This document shows positions 42,117 to 49,426 of a DNA stretch of 64,000 nt, piece by piece. The DNA comes from Geomonas silvestris. GTDB taxonomy: Bacteria > Desulfobacterota > Desulfuromonadia > Geobacterales > Geobacteraceae. The stretch spans positions 248,001 through 312,000 of the forward strand of contig NZ_BLXX01000001.1 in the NCBI RefSeq assembly GCF_014193515.1, written 5' to 3'. Position 1 is the stretch's first letter, and every line of letters begins with the position of its first letter. Position numbers and translations under genes: made by a program. The notes beneath the pieces are model-generated. The model searched no databases. It had not been told where the DNA came from and saw only the letters and a program-made list of their open reading frames with translations.

Positions 42117-42965
42117 ATGAACGAAGCCCTCTCTTTTCTGGAGGAGTGGTCCCGCGAGGGGATGCTCCCCTGGACGGCACACTGCGCTGCCGTCAAGCAC
42201 TTCGGCCTGAGCCACGCAGCGGTGGAGCGGCTCGCCCTTAAAAACGGCCTCTTCCCCGCGCGCTACCAGCGCAACCGGATGATGATCGACGTCCACGAGC
42301 AGTTGCGGCTTTTTTCCAGCCGGGTGGCCGTCATTGGCTGCGGCGGCCTGGGCGGCTACGTCATCGAAGAGCTGGCGCGCCTGGGGGTGGGTCACCTGGT
42401 GGCCGTCGACCCGGATGTCTTCGAGGAACACAACCTGAACCGCCAGATCCTCGCCACCCCGAACAACCTGGGCCTGGCCAAGGTGGAAGCGGCCCGGCAG
42501 CGGGTCGAGCAGATCAATCCGGCGGTCACGGTGACGGCGGTACAGGATGCCTTCGGTCTGGCCAATGGACGCGAACTGCTGGCAGGGGTCGAGGTGGCGG
42601 TCGACGCCTTGGACAGCATCTCCTACCGCCTGGAATTGGCGGAAGTGACGGGCGCGGTAGGCATCCCCATGGTGCACGGCGCGATCGGCGGCTGGTACGG
42701 CCACGTCGCCACCCAGTTTCCCGGCGAGGAAACGGTGCAGGGGATCTACCGGCACTGGGTGGCCGGCAAGGGGATCGAGCAGCAGTTGGGCAACCCCGCC
42801 TTCACCCCCGCGATAATTGCCAGCATCGAGGCCGCCGAGGTCTGCAAGATCCTTTTGGGCAAGGGGGAGCTTTTACGCAACCGCAAGCTGTCCATCGACC
42901 TCTTGGAGATGGAGGTGCACGAGATCCCCTACGACCAGCCGGTCAAGCTGGTCCGCGCCGCTTGA
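42117..42965 (+). CDS. ThiF/MoeB-like adenylyltransferase of the AOR cluster
   Basis: 282 residues. An N-terminal extension of about 60 residues (LSFLEEWSREGMLPWTAHCA) precedes the E1-like fold: VAVIGCGGLGGYVIEELARLGVG (nucleotide loop), DPDVFEEHNLNRQIL (Asp and Arg of the adenylylation site) and AVDALDSISYRLEL. It should adenylate the C terminus of the MoaD-like protein. The two CxxC zinc pairs of MoeB and ThiF are missing, which is unusual against those relatives. Start and stop are coupled to the MoaD-like gene. Confidence 0.9.
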   Translation: MNEALSFLEEWSREGMLPWTAHCAAVKHFGLSHAAVERLALKNGLFPARYQRNRMMIDVHEQLRLFSSRVAVIGCGGLGGYVIEELARLGVGHLVAVDPDVFEEHNLNRQILATPNNLGLAKVEAARQRVEQINPAVTVTAVQDAFGLANGRELLAGVEVAVDALDSISYRLELAEVTGAVGIPMVHGAIGGWYGHVATQFPGEETVQGIYRHWVAGKGIEQQLGNPAFTPAIIASIEAAEVCKILLGKGELLRNRKLSIDLLEMEVHEIPYDQPVKLVRAA

Positions 42966-42988
42966 GGCAGCGCAGGCATAAAAAATTT

Positions 42989-43215
42989 TTGTCACGGAGG
43001 CACGGAGTACACGCAGAACAGCAAAAATCTGAGGGGGAACCTTAAGCCTCAGTCTTTGGGCTGCTCCGTGCCCTCCGTGTCTTCGTGGCAAAGCCGGCTT
43101 TACTGGTAGATCTACGAAAAATCAAATCCCCCTGCCCCCACTTTTCCAAACTCCAGATTCGGTTTACCCCCGATTCCTGGTTTCTCCGTGCCCCCCGTGT
43201 CTCAGTGGCAAAACG
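42989..43215. repeat. CCACGGAG-family repeat with a doubled right arm
   Basis: Left arm TTGTCACGGAGGCACGGAGT (42989-43008); right arms CTCCGTGCCCTCCGTGTC (43064) and CTCCGTGCCCCCCGTGTC (43184), each ending in GTGGCAAA. The degenerate CAAATCCCCCTGCCCCC repeat (43123) lies between the right arms. Confidence 0.65.
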
Positions 43216-43327
43216 GTTTTAGGTTCACGGCCCTCGGTATACTCATTTGAGCCAGATGCACCTCTTGTGGTAGGTTGAAGTTGCAGCCGTGCTTGAACCT
43301 TGTGCGCTGCGTGCAAAGGAGAGGGGT

Positions 43328-43552
43328 ATGCTACTGGAACAGCTCGTGGAGAGGGAACAGAGAAAACCGGAATACGACTGGGAATCTTACTACCAGTGGT
43401 TTTTCAGCGCGCAGGCCGGACACAACGTCAACGCCTACACCTTCTGGGAATGCAAGAAATGCCTCACCATCAACCTGCTGCTATTACCGGCACGTTACGG
43501 GAAATGCCGCTGCTGCGAGTTGATCCACCTACCCGGCACATCCCCAGCCTGA
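43328..43552 (+). CDS. Small zinc-ribbon-like protein, unknown
   Basis: 74 residues with AAGGAG before the ATG. A charged N terminus (LLEQLVEREQRKPEYDWESY) is followed by aromatic-rich sequence and two cysteine pairs, WECKKCLTIN and GKCRCCELIH, spaced like a zinc ribbon. No named family recognised. It is convergent with the NtrC-type regulator and stands alone. Confidence 0.65.
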   Translation: MLLEQLVEREQRKPEYDWESYYQWFFSAQAGHNVNAYTFWECKKCLTINLLLLPARYGKCRCCELIHLPGTSPA

Positions 43553-43634
43553 CAGGTCAGACACACCAGCCCCACGCGCCGGCTTCGAGAACCTCGCCCA
43601 AGCCGCACCCAAGGGGCCAGCCCCCTGCCCTCCC

Positions 43635-45167
43635 CTACTCGGAGAGTTCGAACTCCTTGATCTTGCGATAGAGGGTGTTGCGGGCAATCCCCAGTGCCCT
43701 GGCGGCCTCGGTGATGTTGCCGTCGCACTGGGCGAGCGCGGTGCGGATGGTGTGAGCCTCGCTGTCCTTGAGGTCGAAGAGCGGTGGCGCGATCCCTTTT
43801 CGTGCCATCACCGCCAAAAGCCCCGCCTCCGCCTCGCGCAAGCTCGCCAGGAGCCGGTCCAGCTCCACGTCCCCCATCTGTTCGAGGCAGCGTCCCTGCG
43901 CGTAGCTTTTCAGCAGCACCTCGACCCCCTTATCACCCTCAAGTAACCCATCCGGCCCGGCTGCGGCTCCCATGCCGCGCGGCGTGAAACTGGGCCCGTA
44001 CATGAAGGTTCCCCCCAGGTGCTCGGGGAGGATGCTGCCGCCGTTGCAGATGACGACCGCCCGCCGCATCACGTTGGCCAGCTCGCGGATGTTCCCCGGC
44101 CAGGCGTACTGCTGCAAGAGTTCTACTGCACCCGGGCTCAGCTTGATGCTGCGGTTTAACTGCTGCACGAAGTGCTCGGCCAAAAGCGGGATGTCCCCGG
44201 AACGGGCGCTCAAGGGCGGGATCTCCAGCCGGACCACGTTGAGCCGGTAGTAGAGGTCTTCGCGGAAGCTCTTGTCCCTGATCGCCTGTTCCAGGTCCAC
44301 GTTGGTGGCGGCAATCACCCTGACGTCGGTCTTGATGGGGCGCTCGCCCCCTACCCGCATGAACTCGCCGGTCTCCAGAACCCGCAGGAGCTTGACCTGG
44401 ATCTGCGGCGTGGCGTCGCCGATCTCGTCCAACAAGAGGGTGCCGTGGTTGGCCAGCTCGAAGATGCCGCGCCGGGTCTGGTTGGCGCCGGTGAAAGCGC
44501 CCCGTTCGTGGCCGAAGAGCTCGCTCTCCAGGAGGTTCTCCGGCAGCGCCCCGCAGTTCACCGGGATGAAGGGCTGCCCGGCGCGCTCGGAAGCGGCGTG
44601 GATGAAGCGCGCCAATACCTCTTTGCCGGTACCGGTCTTCCCCTGGATCAGCACGCTTATGTTCTTGCCGGCGACCTTGTAGGCAAGCCCCACCATCTGC
44701 CGCATCGCCTCGGTTTTCCCCACCCGGAAGCCGACCCCTTGGGCCACCTCAGCCCACTCCTCGCTGCCTCCCTCGCCCCGCGTCGGGCTGACGCCGGAAC
44801 TGGCGGCCCGTGCCACCAGCCGCTCGATCTCGGCGATGTCGTCGAAGGGCTTTTCCAGGTACTCGTAGGCTCCCATCTGCATGGCGGCGACGGCGGTCTT
44901 CACCGTGCTGTAGCCGGTCATGATGATCACCTCGCAGGCGGGCTGGCGCGCCTTCACCGCCTTCAAGAGGGTGAGGCCGTCGGTGTCGGGGAGCTTCAGG
45001 TCGACCAGTGCCACGTTGAACGGCCCCCCATCGAGCGCGGCGAGCGCTTCCGGATGGTTCGAGGCGGTCACCACCGCGTAGCCGGCCCTGGTCAGGAGCC
45101 GCTTGAAGAAGGTGCATACGTCCGATTCGTCGTCGATGATCAGGACCCGCACGGGCAACTCTGGCAT
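43635..45167 (-). CDS. NtrC-family sigma-54 response regulator
   Basis: 510 residues from the ATG at 45167 (GGGGAG upstream). The receiver domain has IIDDESD, phospho-acceptor VDLKLPDTDG (aspartate near 47) and MTGYST. The AAA+ domain has GKTGTGKE, the GAFTGA loop (ERGAFTGANQ) and GTLLLDEIGD. The C-terminal helix-turn-helix is GNITEAARALGIARNTLYRK. The gene starts 16 bp after the histidine kinase stop, so the two form a two-component system. It lies in line with one Fe-ADH and between both, which makes it the prime candidate for the shared upstream motif. Confidence 0.93.
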   Translation of the reverse strand: MPELPVRVLIIDDESDVCTFFKRLLTRAGYAVVTASNHPEALAALDGGPFNVALVDLKLPDTDGLTLLKAVKARQPACEVIIMTGYSTVKTAVAAMQMGAYEYLEKPFDDIAEIERLVARAASSGVSPTRGEGGSEEWAEVAQGVGFRVGKTEAMRQMVGLAYKVAGKNISVLIQGKTGTGKEVLARFIHAASERAGQPFIPVNCGALPENLLESELFGHERGAFTGANQTRRGIFELANHGTLLLDEIGDATPQIQVKLLRVLETGEFMRVGGERPIKTDVRVIAATNVDLEQAIRDKSFREDLYYRLNVVRLEIPPLSARSGDIPLLAEHFVQQLNRSIKLSPGAVELLQQYAWPGNIRELANVMRRAVVICNGGSILPEHLGGTFMYGPSFTPRGMGAAAGPDGLLEGDKGVEVLLKSYAQGRCLEQMGDVELDRLLASLREAEAGLLAVMARKGIAPPLFDLKDSEAHTIRTALAQCDGNITEAARALGIARNTLYRKIKEFELSE

Positions 45168-45183
45168 GCTGGCTCCCCCCCTT

Positions 45184-46851
45184 TCACGCTGCATTGTCAT
45201 TATCTACCGGCAGGACCAGGCAAAACCGGCTCCCTACCCCGAGTTTGCTGTCCACTTCAATGCGCCCGCCGTGGGATTCCGCGATCCCCAGGCTCACCGA
45301 GAGCCCCAGCCCCGTCCCCTTGCTCGACTCCTTGCTGGTGTAAAACGGGGTGAAGATCTTGGAGATATCCTCGGGCGCGATGCCGGTGCCGTTGTCCAGG
45401 ACGCTTAAGACCACCCAGCTCTTGCCCCCTTCCATCCGGACGCCGGTGGAGACCTCGATCACCTTCTCGGCGCGCGCGACATCGGACAGGGCGTCCCGGG
45501 CGTTGATCAGGAAGTTGGTCAGGACCTGCTGGATCTGCGGCCCGTTGGCGAAGACCCGCGGCAGTTCCGGGTCGAGGTGCTCGATGATCAGGATCTGGCT
45601 GCGGTTGATCTGGTACTGGATCATGCCCAATACCCGGTCGGTCTCGGCGTTCAGATCGATGGCCGCCTGCGGCGCCTGGTCCTGGCGGGAGAAGGTGAGC
45701 AGGTTCTGGATGATCCGCTTGCAGCGCAAGCCGCAGTTGATGATGTCCTCGAGCGCCTCGCTGCGCTCCGGCTGCCCCTCTTCTTGGAGCTCCCGCGCCA
45801 GCATCTGGGCCGTGCCGATGATGACGGTCATCGGGCTGTTCAGTTCGTGCGCGACCCCGGCCGCCATCACCCCGAGCGCCACCATCTTGGCGGACTGTAC
45901 CAGTTGGGCTTCCATCTTGAGCTTCTGGGTGACGTCCTTCAGGATGATGGTGACGGCGGAGAGCTGCTTCTCGTCGTTTAAGACCGGGTAGTAGGAGAGA
46001 TCCACGAAGGTGTCACCCTCGGTCTGCCAGCGCTGGAACACCGGCTTGCCGTTTTTCTTGATCTCCTCGATCGGGCAGTTCTCGCAGGGGCGCACACCGC
46101 CGCGCAGGCGGGCGAAGCACTTGTCGGAGATGGCCCGGTTCCAGGCCTCGCTCATCTGGGGCGGCAGCCGGTCGTTGTGCAAAAGGACGTTGTAGTCGGT
46201 GTCGATCAGGAAGATCGGGTCGGTTACCGCCTGGAAGGTCTCCTCCCACTCCTTTTTGGCGCGCGACACCTGCTTGTAGAGCCGGGCATTCTGCAGGCTG
46301 ATGGCCAATTGGTCGGCCAGGTGCTGCACGAAGTTCAGTTCCGCCGCGGCGTAGGCCGACTCGCGGGTAGAGCCCAAGAGCAAGAGCCCGGTCACCTCGG
46401 CCCGCTCGAAAAGCGGCGCCACGGCAAGCGAACGCAGCTGTTCCGGGTTATCCGGGTTGGCCTGGCCGAAAAAGACCGGGGCGTCCTCGGGGCGGTAACA
46501 GGTGGCGCCCAGGCCGTTCAAGGCGTCCATCAGCCGGGAATCCTCGGCAACAACAGGATTGCTGAAGAAATCACGCGGCGCCATGGCGAAGATCCTGAGC
46601 TCCCCCTTCTGCATCTTGGCCAGCCCCAAAAAATCGCAGGGAAGCGCCTTCGGAAGCTGCTTGAAGGCGCGCTCGATGATGTCCCCGATGGACATGTCGA
46701 TGTTGATGTCCCGGGTGAGCTGCTGCAGGATCTCCAGGCGGCTGTTTTGGGTCAAAACGTCCTGGTTTCTCTTTTTCAGCTCGACGTAGTAGTTGAGCTT
46801 GGAAGAGTCGACGCCGGTCAGTTGCTCGAGCAGTTTGCCGCGGTCCGTCAC
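45184..46851 (-). CDS. GAF-PAS sensor histidine kinase
   Basis: 555 residues from a GTG start. A GAF domain spans about 40-190 (SIGDIIERAFKQLPKALPCD ... QLAISLQNARLYKQV), then a PAS domain about 200-320 (FQAVTDPIFLIDTDYNVLLH) with a CARL/CENC cysteine set (DKCFARL, RPCENCPI). HisKA has VMAAGVAHELNSPM with the phospho-histidine; the ATPase has NFLINARDAL, DNGTGIAPED and GTGLGLSVSLGI. No membrane helices, so it is a cytoplasmic sensor. Partner of the adjacent sigma-54 regulator. Confidence 0.92.
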   Translation of the reverse strand: MTDRGKLLEQLTGVDSSKLNYYVELKKRNQDVLTQNSRLEILQQLTRDINIDMSIGDIIERAFKQLPKALPCDFLGLAKMQKGELRIFAMAPRDFFSNPVVAEDSRLMDALNGLGATCYRPEDAPVFFGQANPDNPEQLRSLAVAPLFERAEVTGLLLLGSTRESAYAAAELNFVQHLADQLAISLQNARLYKQVSRAKKEWEETFQAVTDPIFLIDTDYNVLLHNDRLPPQMSEAWNRAISDKCFARLRGGVRPCENCPIEEIKKNGKPVFQRWQTEGDTFVDLSYYPVLNDEKQLSAVTIILKDVTQKLKMEAQLVQSAKMVALGVMAAGVAHELNSPMTVIIGTAQMLARELQEEGQPERSEALEDIINCGLRCKRIIQNLLTFSRQDQAPQAAIDLNAETDRVLGMIQYQINRSQILIIEHLDPELPRVFANGPQIQQVLTNFLINARDALSDVARAEKVIEVSTGVRMEGGKSWVVLSVLDNGTGIAPEDISKIFTPFYTSKESSKGTGLGLSVSLGIAESHGGRIEVDSKLGVGSRFCLVLPVDNDNAA

Positions 46852-46976
46852 CTGTGTGGCCCCCCTTTGGCGCCTGCACCTCTCGGTACCTTGTCCTTCA
46901 TGATTTTCGCGGGAGCGTCTTCGGCAGCACGTGCCCGATGTGACGGCTGAAGACGCTCGTACAGGTTGCCTCTCCC

Positions 46977-48125
46977 CTAGAGAGCGGCGAGGAAGATCTG
47001 CTCGATGTCGGCACAGGTGGCGCTGCGCGGGTTGGTGACCAGGCAGGCGTCCTTGGTGGCGTTGCGGCTCAAAAGTGGGATGTACTTCTCCTCGAGCCCC
47101 AGCTGGGCCAACCCCTTGGCCAGCCCGATATCGGCGATGAGGCGCTGCACCGCCTCTATGGAGCGCTCCGCAGCCGACAGCAGGTCGAGCCCGGTCACGT
47201 CTTCACCCATGGCGATCGCGATGTCACGGAAGCGCTCGGGGCAGGCAGTGAGGTTGAAGCGCATGACGTGGGGCAGGATGGAGGCGTTGGTTTCGCCGTG
47301 GTGCTGGTCCAAAAGGCCGTCCACCTGGTGGGTCATGGCGTGGGCCGCCCCCAGGATGGCGTTGGAAAAGGCCAGCCCGGCGGTGAGGCTAGCCATGGCC
47401 ATGCTGGCATTGGCCTCCATGTCGGCGCGGTCGGCAACCGCCCTTCTCAGGTTGAGCGAGATGAGCTGGAGTGCCTTCAGGGCGTGGATGTCGGTAAGCG
47501 GCGTCGCCGCCAGCGAGACGTAGGACTCGATGCCGTGGGTCAGCGCATCGACGCCGGTAGCCGCGGCGAGCTTGGCGTCCTTGGTCCTCAAGAGCTCGGG
47601 GTCGACGATGGCGATATCGGGAATCAGGGAGCGGGAGATGATGGACATCTTGAGCTTGCGCTCGGTGTCGACGATGATGGTGAACTGGCTTACTTCGGAA
47701 CCGGCACCGGCCGTACTGGGCACGATGACCATGGGCGGCAGCGGCATGATGATCCGGTTGATCCCCTCGTAGTCGCGCAGCTGCCCACCGTTGGAAGAGA
47801 GGATGGCGATCGCCTTGGCGACATCGGTGGGACTCCCCCCCCCGACCGACACGATGCCGTCGCAGCCGGACTCCAGGTACCGCGCAGTTCCCTCGCTGAC
47901 CTCGCAATCCTTCGGGTTGGTGGTAAGCGAGGAGAAGATCACGCTGTCAAGGCCGGCCGCCTGCAGGTATTCGACCGCCCGATCCACCCACCCGGAGGAG
48001 ATCACGTCCTGGTCCGAGACCAGGAAGACCTTGGAGACGCCGATCCGCACCACGCTCTCGCCGATCTGGCTTAGGGATCCCCGGCCGAAGATGATCTCGG
48101 GAGCGACAAATTTACTGATTTCCAT
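46977..48125 (-). CDS. Second iron-containing alcohol dehydrogenase
   Basis: 382 residues with AAGGAG before the ATG. IVSVGGGSPTDVAKAIAIL is the NAD-binding glycine region; GVDALTHGIESYVS and AHAMTHQVDGLLDQHHG supply the metal ligands. It is clearly a paralogue and not a copy of the 38597 gene (different metal-site context: LLDQHHGETNA against FYNLPHGVCNA). It lies upstream of the histidine kinase on the same strand. Its promoter region carries the motif shared with the first Fe-ADH, so both may be switched on by the same alcohol-responsive system. Confidence 0.93.
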   Translation of the reverse strand: MEISKFVAPEIIFGRGSLSQIGESVVRIGVSKVFLVSDQDVISSGWVDRAVEYLQAAGLDSVIFSSLTTNPKDCEVSEGTARYLESGCDGIVSVGGGSPTDVAKAIAILSSNGGQLRDYEGINRIIMPLPPMVIVPSTAGAGSEVSQFTIIVDTERKLKMSIISRSLIPDIAIVDPELLRTKDAKLAAATGVDALTHGIESYVSLAATPLTDIHALKALQLISLNLRRAVADRADMEANASMAMASLTAGLAFSNAILGAAHAMTHQVDGLLDQHHGETNASILPHVMRFNLTACPERFRDIAIAMGEDVTGLDLLSAAERSIEAVQRLIADIGLAKGLAQLGLEEKYIPLLSRNATKDACLVTNPRSATCADIEQIFLAAL

Positions 48126-48235
48126 GGCTTCTCCTTGGCAGGCGCACTAGTGCCGCGTCTCTTGCGCAGCAGCGCGCGCATCGGACAGCGGCGCCCGTTG
48201 CATAATAAAACAGTAGACGGGAAAATGCGAGAAAT

Positions 48236-48273
48236 GATGTATACAGAACCATCTCCCCTGGCAAGATGTATAC
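48236..48273. promoter_or_regulatory. Repeated GATGTATAC boxes at the second Fe-ADH promoter
   Basis: GATGTATAC occurs at 48236-48244 and 48265-48273, 29 bp apart centre to centre. The second overlaps the -24 region of the sigma-54-like promoter. They may be operators for a repressor; the regulator is unknown. Confidence 0.4.
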
Positions 48274-48276
48274 CTA
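48260..48276 (-). promoter_or_regulatory. Sigma-54-like promoter of the second Fe-ADH
   Basis: Minus strand AGGTATACATCTTGCC keeps GG-N10-GC and TTGC at -12, with AGGTAT at -24, resembling the TGGTAT box of the first Fe-ADH promoter. Start point near 48250. Confidence 0.5.
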
Positions 48277-48416
48277 ATCGGAGCGAAGCCAGGAGCAAAG
48301 GAAACTGCGCGGTTAATAAGAAAGGACGACGGGGAAGGAGCTGTATCTGTGCGACTTTTTTCGGTGCGCTCTGTGCTGCCGGCCTCGAGGGACACCAATC
48401 CTACCGGCTCTTCAGC

Positions 48417-48476
48417 GTTCCATAGTGTAACGGCCTGTTAGCTTTTGGAGCGCCGGGTGTTCCATTTCAGGACACT
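48417..48476. promoter_or_regulatory. Two-part enhancer-like motif upstream of the second Fe-ADH
   Basis: GTTCCATAGTGTA ... GTTAGCTTTTGGAGC (48417-48452), then GTGTTCCATTTCAGGACAC (48457-48475). It mirrors the motif at 38321-38380 in sequence, order and spacing, and lies 140-200 bp upstream of a sigma-54-like promoter. GTGTTCC/AGGACAC is itself palindromic. Confidence 0.65.
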
Positions 48477-48528
48477 TCCATTGGCGGGATATCGCTGGTA
48501 GGTGGCACAGCACGGGTCTGCGGCAGGG

Positions 48529-48568
48529 GAAAAAACAAACAGCCACCCCGGCACGCTGCAGGGTGGCT
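48529..48568 (-). terminator. Second, tandem terminator after tRNA-Pro
   Basis: AGCCACCC and GGGTGGCT form an 8-bp stem, followed on the minus strand by GTTTGTTTTTT. Confidence 0.75.
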
Positions 48569-48578
48569 GTGCGGTGGC

Positions 48579-48614
48579 AAAAAAAGAGGGGTTACGAATA
48601 ACTCGTAACCCCTC
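48579..48614 (-). terminator. Terminator of tRNA-Pro and the translation operon
   Basis: GAGGGGTTACGA and TCGTAACCCCTC form a perfect 12-bp stem with an ATAAC-type loop, followed by TTTTTT on the minus strand. Confidence 0.9.
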
Positions 48615-48620
48615 GTTTAA

Positions 48621-48697
48621 TGGTCGGTGCGACTGGATTCGAACCAGCGACCACTAGACCCCCAGTCTAGTGCGCTACCAGGCTGCGCTACGCACCG
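48621..48697 (-). tRNA. tRNA-Pro (anticodon GGG)
   Basis: Acceptor CGGTGCG/CGCACCG, anticodon stem CTAGA/TCTAG with loop CTGGGGG, T-arm TTCGAAT, and encoded CCA. It starts 10 bases after the merR stop on the same strand, so it is probably processed from the operon transcript. Confidence 0.95.
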
Positions 48698-48707
48698 ATT
48701 ATGCCTG

Positions 48708-49049
48708 TTACTGTAGCAGGTCCCGCAGTTCCTTCAGTTCCCCTTTCACCTCCTGCAGCAGGGCGGCGAGTCTTTCCGGGGGCTGATCGGGCTTGTGGTA
48801 CCTCTTCCTCACCTCGAGTCGCTTGCGCGCTCCCTCGATGGTGAGTTTCTCGGCGTACAGCAGCTTTTTGATCTCTATTACTTGCTCTATGTCTTTCTTG
48901 GTGTAAAGACGCTGGCCGGTCGAGCTCTTCTTCGGCCTCAAGAAATCGAACTCCGTCTCCCAGTAACGCAGTACCGAGGCCGGAAGTCCCGTCACTTGCG
49001 AGACTTCACCGATCCTTAGGTAGTGCTTGTCCGGGATCCCGGTGTCCAT
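48708..49049 (-). CDS. MerR-family transcriptional regulator
   Basis: 113 residues. [20 protein letters not shown] is the MerR winged helix start, followed by [20 protein letters not shown] and a C-terminal dimerisation helix. There is no effector-binding domain, as in the short MerR proteins commonly found after ihfA in this operon. The start overlaps the ihfA stop by one base. Function in the operon is unknown. Confidence 0.92.
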   Translation of the reverse strand: MDTGIPDKHYLRIGEVSQVTGLPASVLRYWETEFDFLRPKKSSTGQRLYTKKDIEQVIEIKKLLYAEKLTIEGARKRLEVRKRYHKPDQPPERLAALLQEVKGELKELRDLLQ

Positions 49050-49330
49050 TACTGCTCGGCGTTGATCGCGCTCTTCAGAACCTGGCTGGGTTTGAAGGTG
49101 AGGATCTTTCTCGCCACGATGGTGATTTCCTCCCCGGTCTGGGGATTCCTGCCGCGACGGTCCGACTTCTCTTTCACTACGAAGTTACCGAAGCCGGCGA
49201 TCTTGATCTTGTCCCCATCTTCCAGGGTGGTCTTGATCAGATCAAATACAGTTTCAACGAGCTCGGCAGATTCTTTCTTGGAAAAACCTACCTTCTCATA
49301 AATCTTCTCAACGATGTCCGCTTTGGTCAT
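49049..49330 (-). CDS. ihfA: Integration host factor alpha subunit
   Basis: 93 residues. MTKADIVEKIYEKVGFSKKE, KIKIAGFGNFVVKEKSDRRGR (beta arm) and NPQTGEEITIVARKILTFKP are the DNABII signature; the proline at the arm tip intercalates DNA. IHF bends DNA and assists sigma-54 promoters, which are common in this window. The position after pheT is the classic one. Confidence 0.94.
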   Translation of the reverse strand: MTKADIVEKIYEKVGFSKKESAELVETVFDLIKTTLEDGDKIKIAGFGNFVVKEKSDRRGRNPQTGEEITIVARKILTFKPSQVLKSAINAEQ

Positions 49331-49426
49331 AACCCCCTCAACAGGTTCAGCATTTCAATAGTTTTTCCACAATGTCAACGGCGGCTTAATCTAATACCAT
49401 AGCGTTTCCTTTTTCGCAACCCCTTT

